Made by a program: the position numbers and the translations under genes. This document shows, one piece after another, positions 12,581 to 21,209 of a DNA stretch of 64,000 bases. This DNA is from UBA966 sp046350355 (lineage in GTDB: Bacteria; Planctomycetota; Phycisphaerae; Phycisphaerales; SM1A02). The notes under the pieces were generated by a model. The model saw only the letters and a list, made by a program, of their open reading frames with translations, was not told where the DNA came from and made no database searches. The stretch is from positions 558,001-622,000 of the forward strand of contig JAXMAN010000001.1 in assembly GCA_046350355.1 (NCBI GenBank). Reading direction: 5' to 3'. How positions within the stretch are numbered: the stretch's first letter is position 1; each line of letters starts with the position of its first letter.

Positions 12581-13144
12581 TCAGTCGTTGAAGCCGCCGA
12601 TGTAGGGCATCGGGCTGTTGCCGGTGGGATTGCCCACCCAGGCGCCGTTGCCCAACTCCTCGCGGTCCCAGGCCGGCATCAGGCCCCAGTTCACGAGGCC
12701 CGGGTTTCCGGCCACGGTGCCGGTGCTCGCCATGCCGGGGTTGCCGTCGTTGGGACCGCCCTGGCCGAGCGGCGGGGGGTAGCCAGGCCCGTAGTGGTGC
12801 ATCGTCACGGCGTTCCCGGTCGGGGTCACGTACTTCGCCTGCACGTAGCCGGGGTTGCGGCCGTTGGTGACGGCGGGGCCGCCGCCGCTGCCGACCGCCT
12901 GCGCCGCGGTGGTGCCGACCATGTGGACGTGGAACTCGCCCGTCAGCGCCGCGGCCTCGGAGGCCTGCGCCGAGACCTCGCCGCCGCCCTGGTTGTAGCC
13001 CACGCCGGGCGGGCTGCCCGCCATGGTGTCGGCCTGCTGGCCCGCGGGGCGCCCGTTGGCGCCGCCGTAGCCGAAGCCGCCGCCGGACTGGGGTGCGGAT
13101 GCCGCCGCAGCGGCCAGGAACAGCGCAATGCCGGTCGCAACCAT
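12581..13144 (-). CDS. Gly/Asn-rich secreted protein of unknown function
   Basis: A 187-residue protein. MVATGIALFLAAAAASA is a short signal peptide and a GGAGG lies about 8 nt before the ATG at 13144, which decides the start. The mature part is low-complexity: Gly, Asn, Pro and Ala rich, with repeated NPG and NG turns (for example NGRNPGYVQAKY, NDGNPGM, AGNPGLVNWG). I recognise no domain. The composition suggests an extended extracellular or surface protein. It is convergent with the orphan transcript and divergent from rpiB. Confidence 0.7.
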   Translation of the reverse strand: MVATGIALFLAAAAASAPQSGGGFGYGGANGRPAGQQADTMAGSPPGVGYNQGGGEVSAQASEAAALTGEFHVHMVGTTAAQAVGSGGGPAVTNGRNPGYVQAKYVTPTGNAVTMHHYGPGYPPPLGQGGPNDGNPGMASTGTVAGNPGLVNWGLMPAWDREELGNGAWVGNPTGNSPMPYIGGFND

Positions 13145-13238
13145 GTCGAAGCCTCCGGGGGAAGCGTAGCATCCGTGCCCCGCGCAGCCGACCCGACTGG
13201 GAGCTCGGCGCGCCGCGCCCCGACGGCCCCCACCCCCC

Positions 13239-13757
13239 ATGCGGATCGCCATCGCCTCCGACCACGCCGGCTTTCCCCTCAAGGAGGAGATCCTCCCGCT
13301 GGTCCGTGCGCTGGGCCACGAGGCGATCGACCTCGGCACGCACGGCACCGACCCCGTGGACTATCCGGACTACGCCGTCCGCGGCTGCGAGGCGCTGCTT
13401 CGCGGCGAGGCGGACCGCGCGATCCTCTTCTGCGGCAGCGGCGTGGGCATGAGCATCGTCGCCAACAAGATCCCGGGCATCCGCGCGGGCAACGTGGAGG
13501 ACCACTACTCCGCGCACCAGGGCGTCGAGCACGACGACATGAACGTCCTGGTCCTGGGTGGGCGCACCATCGGGAGCGCCGTCGCCGCCGACCTCGTCCG
13601 CGCCTTCCTGGGCGCGACCTACACCGGCGAGCCGCGCCACGCGCGCCGCCTGGAGAAGCTGCTGGCCGTCGAGGCCAACGCCGAACACTACCGCGGTCTG
13701 GTTCGTCCCAAGGACGCCCGGCCCGCGACCCCGCGGCAGCCCGTGCCGCGCACGTGA
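13239..13757 (+). CDS. rpiB: Ribose-5-phosphate isomerase B
   Basis: A 172-residue RpiB/LacA-family enzyme interconverting ribose-5-phosphate and ribulose-5-phosphate in the pentose phosphate pathway. The start MRIAIASDHAGFPLKE, the acidic/His motif PVDYPDYA, the anion hole FCGSGVGMSIVANKIPGIRA and the VLVLGGRTIG strand are all diagnostic. In RpiB the catalytic base is the Cys of the CGSG loop, which is present. The C-terminus is about 20 residues longer than usual and rich in Arg and Pro. Confidence 0.96.
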   Translation: MRIAIASDHAGFPLKEEILPLVRALGHEAIDLGTHGTDPVDYPDYAVRGCEALLRGEADRAILFCGSGVGMSIVANKIPGIRAGNVEDHYSAHQGVEHDDMNVLVLGGRTIGSAVAADLVRAFLGATYTGEPRHARRLEKLLAVEANAEHYRGLVRPKDARPATPRQPVPRT

Positions 13758-13804
13758 CCGTCCGTTTCACCCCAACGCGCGCCCGTCGCGCAGGAGCCTC
13801 CTCG

Positions 13805-14680
13805 ATGCGTCTCGTCGCCCTTGCTTGCTCGCTCGTCGCCGCCAGCGCGGCCTTTGCCCAGGCGCCCGCCACTCCGGGCGTGGACTACACCTCGCTGCCG
13901 CCCGAGCCGGCCGAGACCCAGAAGCAGCTCGACGCCGCCAAGGTCCACCTCCAGCAGGCGGTCGACGCGGCCGAGAAGGCCATGAACGGCCAGGCGCTGA
14001 TGGCCCGCACCACGCTGCAGGGCGGCAACGCGACCTACGAGATCATCGTCACCTGCGGCGGCCTGCAGAAGCGCGTGATCGTCGACGGCACGACCGGTAA
14101 GGTCACCGGCGCGACCCTCACGCTGCCCTCCGCGGTCGCGAAGGCGCTCGAGAAGACCGGCGGCGGCACCGTCAAGGAGACGCAGATGAACTTCACCGTC
14201 GAGCCGCCGGTGATCACCGTCACCCTCTACAAGGACAGCCAGCGCCACGACGTCGTCGTGAACGCGACTGATGGAACCATCGTGAGCGACACCATCATGC
14301 CCCGATTCCCCGGCGACACCTTCACCGGCGAGATCAAGACCCTGCCCAGCGGCCTCATGTACGTCGACCTGAAGGAAGGCACCGGCGCGATGCCCGCGGA
14401 CAAGAACGCGGTCGTGAAGGTGCACTACACCGGCTACCTCGTCGACGGCCGCAAGTTCGACTCGAGCGTCGACCGCGGCGAACCGGCGCAGTTCGGCCTC
14501 TCCGGCGTCATCCCCGGCTGGACCGAGGGCGTCGGCAGCATGAAGGTCGGCGGCAAGCGCAAGCTGATCGTGCCCTACAACCTCGCGTACGGCGAGCGCG
14601 GCCGCGGCCCGATCCCGCCGAAGGCCACGCTGATCTTCGACGTCGAGCTGCTGGACGTGCCGACCACCGGCGCGAAGTGA
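13805..14680 (+). CDS. Exported FKBP-type peptidyl-prolyl isomerase with PepSY-like N-terminal region
   Basis: A 291-residue protein. MRLVALACSLVAASAAFAQA is a signal peptide. Residues about 60 to 165 contain two stretches of PepSY-like character (YEIIVTCGGLQKRVIVDGTTGKV and HDVVVNATDGTIVSD) that may bind peptides. Residues about 185 to 287 form an FKBP domain: VKVHYTGYLVDGRKFDSS, the conserved GVIPGWTEGVGSMKVGGKRK and IPPKATLIFDVELL. It should act as an isomerase or chaperone in the periplasm. A GGAG lies before the ATG at 13805. A terminator follows. The PepSY reading is less sure than the FKBP reading. Confidence 0.9.
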   Translation: MRLVALACSLVAASAAFAQAPATPGVDYTSLPPEPAETQKQLDAAKVHLQQAVDAAEKAMNGQALMARTTLQGGNATYEIIVTCGGLQKRVIVDGTTGKVTGATLTLPSAVAKALEKTGGGTVKETQMNFTVEPPVITVTLYKDSQRHDVVVNATDGTIVSDTIMPRFPGDTFTGEIKTLPSGLMYVDLKEGTGAMPADKNAVVKVHYTGYLVDGRKFDSSVDRGEPAQFGLSGVIPGWTEGVGSMKVGGKRKLIVPYNLAYGERGRGPIPPKATLIFDVELLDVPTTGAK

Positions 14681-14707
14681 GCCGACGCGCGGATCGCGCA
14701 ACGAAGA

Positions 14708-14748
14708 AGCGCGGGCGCACCCATCGGGGTGCGCCCGCGCTGTGTTTT
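14708..14748 (+). terminator. Terminator after FKBP isomerase
   Basis: A perfect 15-bp stem (14708..14722 with 14727..14741), a 4-nt loop, then GTGTTTT. It also lies at the end of the convergent lipoprotein gene. Confidence 0.85.
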
Positions 14749-14763
14749 GGGGGAGTGCGCCCG

Positions 14764-15120
14764 CTACTTCTTGAAGACCTCGTCCGCCTGCTTGCTGACC
14801 TCTTCCTCGTGCTGCGCGATCTTCTCCTTGAGCTGCACGGCGGAGTCGCGCGCCTTGCCCAGCGCGGAGGAGCTCTTCCAGCCCGGGTCGCCGGGGGAGG
14901 GGTCCTTGGCCGGGTCGCGCTTGGCGTCGGCGGGGCCGGGGGGCGCCTCGGTGCTGCGCGCGGCAGAGGGCTGGCGGGGCTTCACGTCCTCGCACGCGGC
15001 CAGGCACGCGGCGGCGGCGAGAAGCGCGGCGGCGGCGAGGGGAGCCACACGCGCGGGGCGCGCGGCGGCGATCGCAGCCGCGGCGCCACGGCGACGTCCG
15101 GAGTTCGTCTCGTGATCCAT
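14764..15120 (-). CDS. Small lipoprotein with helical C-terminus
   Basis: A 118-residue protein. A basic N-terminus, a hydrophobic Ala/Leu stretch and Cys43 (LAAC, with Cys39 as an alternative) form a lipoprotein signal. A Pro-rich linker follows, and the last 40 residues (ARDSAVQLKEKIAQHEEEVS) are amphipathic helix or coiled coil. No known family. A minus-strand TAGCAT hexamer (15128..15133) lies 7 nt before the ATG, with no Shine-Dalgarno. Confidence 0.75.
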   Translation of the reverse strand: MDHETNSGRRRGAAAAIAAARPARVAPLAAAALLAAAACLAACEDVKPRQPSAARSTEAPPGPADAKRDPAKDPSPGDPGWKSSSALGKARDSAVQLKEKIAQHEEEVSKQADEVFKK

Positions 15121-15179
15121 GCCGCGGATGCTACGCGCGCGTGCGCCGCGGGCCGCGGGGGAACCCGTACCTTTCCCGG

Positions 15180-15878
15180 ATGCCCGGCGCGATCTTCGAC
15201 CTCGACGGCACGCTCGTCGACTCCTTCCAGGCCCACTGGCACGCCTGGCACGCGATGTGCGCGCGCCACGGGGTCGTCCTGACCCACGAGCGCTTCGTGC
15301 GCAGCTTCGGGATGCGCAACGACCGCATCGTCGAGATGTACTGGCGCGAGGATGGCCACGAGCCCCCCGACGCCGCGGGCGCGGAGCGCTGCGCGCACGA
15401 GAAGGAGGAGCTCTACCGCCGCGCCGTCGAGCACGACTTCCCCGCGATGCCCGGCGGGCGCGAGCTGCTGCTGCGCCTGCGCGCCGCGGGCTGGCGCCTG
15501 GCGGTGGGCACGAGCGGCCCGCCGGAAAACCTGGAGCTGGCGCTGCGCGGGCTGCGCGCGCAGGAGCTCTTCGACGCGCGCGTCTGCGGGCTCGACGTCG
15601 CGCGCGGCAAGCCCGCGCCCGACATCTTCCTGCGCGCCGCGGAGCTGCTGGGGCTGCCGCCGAGCGAGTGCGTCGTCGTCGAGGACGCGGTCCCGGGCAT
15701 CGAGGCCGCGCACGCCGCGGGGATGCCGTGCGCGGCGATCGTGAGCGCGGGGCACACGCACGCGGAGCTCGCGGGCGCGGAGCTGCGCTTCGACCGCTTC
15801 GACGAGCTCTCGGAGCCGGCGCTGCGCGCGCTGCTCGCGCCCTCCGCGCGCGGGACGGGGGCCGCGGGGCGCGCGTAG
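15180..15878 (+). CDS. HAD-superfamily hydrolase, beta-phosphoglucomutase/phosphatase type
   Basis: A 232-residue HAD subfamily IA protein. Motif I is FDLDGTLVDS with both Asp residues, motif II is GTSG, the motif III Lys is in RGKPAPDIF, and motif IV is VVVEDAVPGIEAA. The cap between residues 20 and 85 is helical, as in sugar-phosphate phosphatases and beta-phosphoglucomutases. The substrate is not predictable. A TACCTT hexamer (15168..15173) lies 6 nt before the ATG. Its stop codon TAG also forms the start of the TAGGAT hexamer preceding the next gene. Confidence 0.88.
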   Translation: MPGAIFDLDGTLVDSFQAHWHAWHAMCARHGVVLTHERFVRSFGMRNDRIVEMYWREDGHEPPDAAGAERCAHEKEELYRRAVEHDFPAMPGGRELLLRLRAAGWRLAVGTSGPPENLELALRGLRAQELFDARVCGLDVARGKPAPDIFLRAAELLGLPPSECVVVEDAVPGIEAAHAAGMPCAAIVSAGHTHAELAGAELRFDRFDELSEPALRALLAPSARGTGAAGRA

Positions 15879-15890
15879 GATGCGCGTCCC

Positions 15891-16997
15891 ATGGACCCGC
15901 GCTACCAGTCGCTCGCCGACCTCCTCGTGAAGCACAGCTGCCGCGTCGCCCCGGGCGACCACCTGCTCGTCGAGCTCTTCGACGCGCCCGAGGAGATGGG
16001 CGTCGCGCTGGTCGACGCGGTCCGCCGCGCGGGCGGCAACCCGCACGTGGAGCTGCGCTCCAACCGCGTCCTGCGCGCGCTCAACCGCCATTCCACCGAG
16101 GAGGGGCTGCGCGTCTGGGGCGAGTACGACCTCGAGCGCATGCGCCGGATGCAGTGCTACGTGGGCATCCGCGGCGCGGCCAACGTGAGCGAGATGAGCG
16201 GCATCCCGCCCGAGCAGATGAAGTCGGTGGGGCGCCTCTACGCCAAGCCGGTGCACTTCGAGCAGCGCGTGAACCACACGCGCTGGGTGGTCCTGCGCTG
16301 GCCGACGCCCAGCATGGCGCAGCTCGCGCAGATGTCGACGGAGGACTTCGAGCGCTTCTACTTCGACGTCTGCCTGGTCGACTACGCGAAGATGGACCGC
16401 GACGTGCAGCCGCTCAAGAAGCGCATGGAGGCGACGGACAAGGTGCACATCAAGGGGCCCGGGCGCACCGACCTGCGCTTCTCCATCAAGGGCATCCCCG
16501 CGGTGCCGTGCAGCGGCGAGCGCAACATCCCGGACGGCGAGTGCTTCACCGCGCCGGTGCGCGACAGCGTCGAGGGCGTCGTGCAGTACAACACGCCGAC
16601 GCTCTTCAACGGCATCACCTTCACCAACGTCGGCCTGGAGTTCAGCCGCGGCCGCGTCGTGAAGTGCTGGGCCGACCAGAACCAGAAGGAGCTCGAGGCG
16701 ATCTTCGACACCGACGAGGGGGCGCGCCACATCGGCGAGTTCGCGCTCGGCTTCAACCCGCGCATCCTCCATCCGATGAAGGACATCCTCTTCGACGAGA
16801 AGATCGCGGGCTCCTTCCACTTCACCCCGGGCCGCTGCTACGAGGAGACGGAGAATGGCAACCGCAGCGAGATCCACTGGGACCTCGTCTGCATCCAGCG
16901 CCCGGACTACGGCGGCGGCACGGTCGCCTTCGACGGCGAGGTGATCCGCCGCGACGGCGTCTTCCTCCCGGCGGACCTCGTGCCGCTCAACGGCTGA
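15891..16997 (+). CDS. M29-family metalloaminopeptidase
   Basis: A 368-residue aminopeptidase of the AmpS/PepS/AP-T family, releasing N-terminal amino acids in a cobalt- or zinc-dependent reaction. Candidate metal ligands are Glu217 (NIPDGE), Glu283 (HIGEF), His310 (SFHFT), His329 and Asp331 (EIHWD); the 66-residue gap between the two Glu agrees with the family. N-terminal ADLLVKHSCRVAPGDHLLVE is also typical. A TAGGAT hexamer (15876..15881) lies 9 nt before the ATG. The threonine aldolase gene follows 7 nt after the stop, so the two are likely co-transcribed. Confidence 0.88.
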   Translation: MDPRYQSLADLLVKHSCRVAPGDHLLVELFDAPEEMGVALVDAVRRAGGNPHVELRSNRVLRALNRHSTEEGLRVWGEYDLERMRRMQCYVGIRGAANVSEMSGIPPEQMKSVGRLYAKPVHFEQRVNHTRWVVLRWPTPSMAQLAQMSTEDFERFYFDVCLVDYAKMDRDVQPLKKRMEATDKVHIKGPGRTDLRFSIKGIPAVPCSGERNIPDGECFTAPVRDSVEGVVQYNTPTLFNGITFTNVGLEFSRGRVVKCWADQNQKELEAIFDTDEGARHIGEFALGFNPRILHPMKDILFDEKIAGSFHFTPGRCYEETENGNRSEIHWDLVCIQRPDYGGGTVAFDGEVIRRDGVFLPADLVPLNG

Positions 16998-17004
16998 TCC
17001 CGCC

Positions 17005-18084
17005 ATGGCCGCGCCCGCACTGGTCGACCTGCGCTCGGACACCGTCACGCGCCCCACCCACGCGATGTGGGAGGCGATGCGCGCCGCGGAGCTGGGCGAC
17101 GACGTCCTGGGCGACGAGCCCACCGTCGCGCTGCTGGAGGCGCGCATCGCGCGCGAGCTGGGCAAGGAGGCCGCGGTCTTCGTCCCCAGCGGGACGATGG
17201 CGAACCAGCTCGCGATCCGCGCGGTCTGCGGCGCCGGCGACGAGATCGTCGCGCACGCGGACAGCCACATCATCCACTACGAGGTGGGCGCGCCCGCCGC
17301 GCTCGCGGGCGCGATGGTGCGCACCGTCGGCGGCGAGGGGGGCGTCTTCGACGAGGAGGCGCTGGCCGCCGCGGTGCGTCCGGCGAACATCCACCATCCG
17401 GTCTCGCGCATGGTCGTCGTGGAGAACACGCAGAACCGCGGCGGCGGGACGGTCTGGCCGCTCGAGGGCTTCGCGCGCGTGGCGCGCCGCGGCCGCGCGG
17501 CGGGGCTGCACGTGCACGTCGACGGCGCGCGCCTCTTCAACGCGTGCGTCGCCGCGGGCTACGCGGCGCGCGACTTCGCGGCGCACGCGGACTCGGTGAG
17601 CGTCTGCTTCTCCAAGGGGCTGGGCTGCCCGGTGGGGAGCGCGCTCGTGGCCGACGCCGCGACGATCGCGCGCGCGCGGCGCTTCCGCAAGATGTTCGGC
17701 GGCGGCATGCGCCAGAGCGGCCTGCTGGCCGCGGCCGCGCTGCACGCGCTGGACCACCACGTCGCGCGCCTGGCGCAGGACCACGAGCACGCGCGGCGGC
17801 TGGCGCGCGGCATCGCCGCGATCCCCGGCCTGACGCTGCAGTTCCAGGCGGAGCGCACGCCCACGAACATGGTCTTCTTCTTCGTCGATCCCTCGCTGGG
17901 CACCGGGCACGAGCTGTGCGCGGCGCTGGAGCGGCAGGGGGTGCGGATGATCGCGATGGATCCGCAGCGCGCGCGCGCCGTGACGCACCTGGACGTGGAC
18001 GCCGCGGGCATCGACCGCGCGCTGGCGGCGCTCTCCGAGGCGGTCGCCGCCCGCGTCAGAAGTTGCGCGAAGGCTCCTGGTTGA
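17005..18084 (+). CDS. Low-specificity L-threonine aldolase
   Basis: A 359-residue PLP enzyme of fold type I, cleaving L-threonine or allo-threonine to glycine and acetaldehyde. The N-terminal signature is DLRSDTVTRPTHAMWEAM, then FVPSGTMANQLA, VVVENTQNRGGG, HVDGARLFNA, and the Schiff-base Lys204 in CFSKGLGCPVGS. Length matches the family. It follows the aminopeptidase by 7 nt. Its last 29 nt overlap the 3' end of the convergent gene on the minus strand. Confidence 0.93.
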   Translation: MAAPALVDLRSDTVTRPTHAMWEAMRAAELGDDVLGDEPTVALLEARIARELGKEAAVFVPSGTMANQLAIRAVCGAGDEIVAHADSHIIHYEVGAPAALAGAMVRTVGGEGGVFDEEALAAAVRPANIHHPVSRMVVVENTQNRGGGTVWPLEGFARVARRGRAAGLHVHVDGARLFNACVAAGYAARDFAAHADSVSVCFSKGLGCPVGSALVADAATIARARRFRKMFGGGMRQSGLLAAAALHALDHHVARLAQDHEHARRLARGIAAIPGLTLQFQAERTPTNMVFFFVDPSLGTGHELCAALERQGVRMIAMDPQRARAVTHLDVDAAGIDRALAALSEAVAARVRSCAKAPG

Positions 18085-18658
18085 GCATCTTCAGCCAGGA
18101 GATCTGCTCGATCTTCCAGCGGTCGTCGGGGGTGCGCCGCACGACGAAGTACCAGCGGGTGGGGATCGGCCCGAAGGACGAGGCCGTCTCGGTGAGGCAT
18201 CCCAGGATGACGACGCCGCGCTGGTCGTCGAGCGTCGCGTAGTCGAGCTCGGTGATCGAGTTGCGCTGGATGCGGTGGCGCCCCGCGAGCGTCTCGGCGG
18301 CGCGCATGAGGCGCTCGAGGTCGTCGCCGGGCGCCTGCGGCGAGCCGTAGTGCATCGTCGCGTCCTCGGCGAAGGCGTTGCGCACGCCGGGGATGTCCGC
18401 GAGCTCGGCGGCGGAGACCAGGTCGCGCACCGCGGCGGCGGCGTGCTCGCCGGGGGAGACGCGCATCGCGGCGATCGCCAGCGTCGCGGCCGCCACCAGG
18501 AGCAGGCCGACGGCCACCAGGATCGGGCGCACGCGCTCGGCGCGCACGCCCCACCAGGCGAGGATCGCCGCCGCGCCCAGCATCGGGAAGGCGAGCGTCC
18601 ACGGGCTCTCGGCGAAGAGCCGGATCAGCAGCGGGGAGGTGGGGAGGATCGTCTCCAT
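18056..18658 (-). CDS. Membrane-anchored protein with SnoaL/NTF2-like domain
   Basis: A 200-residue protein. Two hydrophobic segments (about residues 15 to 37 and 44 to 65) anchor it in the membrane. Residues about 70 to 195 resemble the NTF2/SnoaL fold: VRDLVSAAELADIPGVRNAFAEDATMHYG, then a helical pair, then RWYFVVRRTPDDRWKIEQISWL. Such domains bind small ligands or act as isomerases; no active site is identifiable. The stop lies inside the end of the threonine aldolase gene. A minus-strand TAGGCT (18675..18680) lies 16 nt before the ATG, overlapping the TAGCCT of the divergent gene. Confidence 0.7.
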   Translation of the reverse strand: METILPTSPLLIRLFAESPWTLAFPMLGAAAILAWWGVRAERVRPILVAVGLLLVAAATLAIAAMRVSPGEHAAAAVRDLVSAAELADIPGVRNAFAEDATMHYGSPQAPGDDLERLMRAAETLAGRHRIQRNSITELDYATLDDQRGVVILGCLTETASSFGPIPTRWYFVVRRTPDDRWKIEQISWLKMLNQEPSRNF

Positions 18659-18673
18659 CGGCGGCGGTGCGCG

Positions 18674-18680
18674 TAGCCTA
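18674..18680. promoter_or_regulatory. Overlapping divergent -10-like elements
   Basis: TAGCCT on the plus strand (18674..18679) ends 7 nt before the ATG at 18687. TAGGCT on the minus strand (18675..18680) lies 16 nt before the ATG at 18658. Both read from the same 7 bp. Confidence 0.4.
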
Positions 18681-18686
18681 GGCGCG

Positions 18687-21185
18687 ATGCCGGTCGAGAC
18701 GCCGCACGCCACCACCGCCGCCGGCGTCGCCGAGCTCGCGGGCGCGTGCCGGGGGGCGCTGGGCGTGCTGGCGGCAGACGGTCCCTCGCTCGCGGGCGCC
18801 CTGCCGCTGCTGGCGGTCGCGCAGCACCGCGAGCAGTACGTGCTGGTCGCCACCGCGGCCGCGCTGCGCCCGCTGGCGGCCGCCGAGGTCGCCCCCGACG
18901 CGGTCGTGCTGGGCGTCGACGAACCCGACCTCGAGGCGATCCTGGGCGAGCTCCCCGAGCGGCTGCTGCGCGCGACGACGCTCGTCGCGCCCGCGGTGCT
19001 CGAGGCCGCCGCGCGCCGCTGGTGGCGCGGCCCGATGCGGCTGACCGGCGAGGGGGGCGCGGACGCGGCGCAGTATGGATCGCTGGGCGCGGGGCGCGCC
19101 GAGGAGCGCGCGCACCGGCTGCTGCGCCACGTCGGCTGCGACCCGGTCGCGCTGGTGGGCCTCGATCCGCTGGGCGTCGACGGCGTCTGGCACGCGCGCG
19201 GCACCGCGCTCGACTCCGCCTGGAGCGCGCAGCTCAACCCCTTCCTCACGCTCGCCTCGCTGGAGTGGCGCCTGGGCACCGCGCGGCGCGACCAGCACGA
19301 CTCCGCGATGCGCCGCGTGCGCGCCTTCGTGAGCGCCGACCGCGAGGCCGGCCTGCGCGTGATCGACGCCGGCGCCGGCATGATCGCCGAGGCCGCGGAC
19401 ATGCCGCTGCGCGAGGTGCTCGAGCGCCACGCCGTCGTGCGCATGCCGCTGCCGCTGCCGCGGCGCGGGCGCGCGGTCGTCGTCGAGGGCGGCGACGGCG
19501 GCGGGCGCGCGGCGGCGCCGATCGCGGCGGTGGTCGTCGCGGACATGGCGCAGGGGGGCACGGGCGTCGTGCGACGGCTCGACAGCGAGTTCGGCGGACG
19601 CGCGGTGCTCGCGCGCACGGTGGAGCGCGTGGCCGCGGCGCGGTGCGTCGAGCGCGTGATCGTCCTCTGCGAGGAGGGCGCCTCCGTCGAGGAGGCGCTC
19701 GCGGGACACCGCGCGCGCGTGCCGGTGGAGATCGAGCGCGCGCCGGGCCCGCTGCGCGGCGCCTGCGCGCACGCGATCGCGGTGAGCCGCTCCTGGTGCG
19801 ATTCCATGTGGGGCGGCGGCATCGGCGGCACGACGGTCTTCGACGAGATGCTCGCCCCCGGCCCGCTGGCGCTGGCGCTGGAGCGGCGGCGTCTCGACGG
19901 CGCGGTCGTCGTCGGCGGCGACTGGCCGCTGGTGCTCGTCGACGGCGGCGCGGGGATCGAGGACGTGGCCGCGCGCTTCGACGCGATCGGCCGCCGCGGC
20001 GTCGTCTTCGGCGACGCGCCGCCGGGGCTCTCGCCCTGCTGCGTCGGCGTGGACGCCGCGCGCTTCCTGGCCGAGCGCGGGCAGGGGGCGACCGTCGGCG
20101 CGATGGCGGGGCTGCGCGGCAAGTGGAGCTACGACCTGCGCGGCGCGCCGCGCTGGGTGGTGCACGCGCCCTTCGCGGCGCGCATCGCGACGGTGCGCGG
20201 GGTCTTCGACTCCCCGCGCGCGAAGATCCGCATGCGCCGCGGCCTGGAGCCCTCGCTCCCCGAGCGCGGCGGCGAGAGCCCCGGCTGGCGCGAGATCGTC
20301 CCCGCGCTCGAGCGGCAGTACACGATCCTGCCGACCTTCGCGCCGCAGCACCTGCTCATCGAGCTGTGCACCGGCCGCACCGCCAGCGGCACCGCGAGCC
20401 CGCACCGCTACGGCACGATCCAGCGTCCCGCGATGACCTACGCGCTGCTCGAGCGCATCCTCTCGCAGATCGGCGAGGCGCGCGACGTGGTCGTGACCTT
20501 CGCGGGGCTGGGCGACCCGCTGCGCCACCCGGACCTGCCGACCTTCATCCGCATGGCGCGCCAGGCGGGCGCGCGCGCGGTGCACGTGCGCACCGAGCTG
20601 CTCGCCCCCGCGGGCGCGGTGGAGGCGATGCTCGAGGCGGGCGTCGACGTGGTGAGCGTCGAGCTGCACGCCGCGTGCGCGCAGACCTACCGCGCGACGA
20701 TGGGCTTCGACCGCTACGAGGACTGCCTGGCGAATGTCCGGCGCCTGGTGGGGATGCGCCGTGCGCCGGAGGGGTGCGATGTGGACTTCTTCGGGCTGCC
20801 CTTCGTCGTGCCCTGCATGCAGCGGCGCGCGGAGACGGTGGCGGACCTGGCGGCCTTCGCGCAGGAATGGGGGCACCTGGGCACGGCGGTGCTCGAGTCG
20901 CCGACCTTCGCGCTGGTGGACGACGAGGTCGTCACGCGCCCGGACCGCCTGGCCGACGCGGGGACGCCCCTGCGCACGCAGCGCCGGGAGCTGTGGCGGC
21001 GCATGACGATCCGCTCGGACGGGAGCGTGCCCATCGCGGAGTGCGACCTGGTGGGTTCGACGAGCGTCGCGTCCCTGCAGCGCACCGGGCTGGTGGACGC
21101 CTGGCGCGAGGTCGTCGCCCGCCGCCGCCAGATCCGGCGCGAGCAGGGCGTGGGCGCGCCCGAGCTGCGCACGCGCAACCCGTGA
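18687..21185 (+). CDS. Three-domain protein: DUF115/Maf-like, cytidylyltransferase-like and cysteine-less radical SAM/SPASM-like
   Basis: An 832-residue protein. Residues about 60 to 260 resemble the DUF115/Maf motility-accessory family (WSAQLNPFLTLASLEWR and GLRVIDAGAGMIAEA). Residues about 277 to 460 resemble SpsF/NeuA-type nucleotidyltransferases (VLARTVERVAAARCVERVIV and the metal-site analogue VVGGDWPLVLVDGG). Residues about 550 to 820 follow a radical SAM TIM barrel and SPASM pattern: VTFAGLGDPLRHPDLPTF, LEAGVDVVSVELHAA, IRSDGSVPIAECD. The CxxxCxxC loop is replaced by ELCTGRTASGTAS, so no iron-sulfur cluster is expected there. It may resemble the spiro-SPASM family, by recollection. A role in surface glycosylation is inference. 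A TAGCCT hexamer precedes the ATG by 7 nt. Confidence 0.65.
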   Translation: MPVETPHATTAAGVAELAGACRGALGVLAADGPSLAGALPLLAVAQHREQYVLVATAAALRPLAAAEVAPDAVVLGVDEPDLEAILGELPERLLRATTLVAPAVLEAAARRWWRGPMRLTGEGGADAAQYGSLGAGRAEERAHRLLRHVGCDPVALVGLDPLGVDGVWHARGTALDSAWSAQLNPFLTLASLEWRLGTARRDQHDSAMRRVRAFVSADREAGLRVIDAGAGMIAEAADMPLREVLERHAVVRMPLPLPRRGRAVVVEGGDGGGRAAAPIAAVVVADMAQGGTGVVRRLDSEFGGRAVLARTVERVAAARCVERVIVLCEEGASVEEALAGHRARVPVEIERAPGPLRGACAHAIAVSRSWCDSMWGGGIGGTTVFDEMLAPGPLALALERRRLDGAVVVGGDWPLVLVDGGAGIEDVAARFDAIGRRGVVFGDAPPGLSPCCVGVDAARFLAERGQGATVGAMAGLRGKWSYDLRGAPRWVVHAPFAARIATVRGVFDSPRAKIRMRRGLEPSLPERGGESPGWREIVPALERQYTILPTFAPQHLLIELCTGRTASGTASPHRYGTIQRPAMTYALLERILSQIGEARDVVVTFAGLGDPLRHPDLPTFIRMARQAGARAVHVRTELLAPAGAVEAMLEAGVDVVSVELHAACAQTYRATMGFDRYEDCLANVRRLVGMRRAPEGCDVDFFGLPFVVPCMQRRAETVADLAAFAQEWGHLGTAVLESPTFALVDDEVVTRPDRLADAGTPLRTQRRELWRRMTIRSDGSVPIAECDLVGSTSVASLQRTGLVDAWREVVARRRQIRREQGVGAPELRTRNP

Positions 21186-21209
21186 GCGCGGCCTAGGATT
21201 CCCGCACCG

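Noticed and set aside
12166..12591. Protein-coding reading of the orphan transcript region
   Set aside because: The frames cross a strong terminator and are Arg/Pro/Ser-rich with no ribosome site. Only the 15-codon frame at 12212 has a plausible SD.
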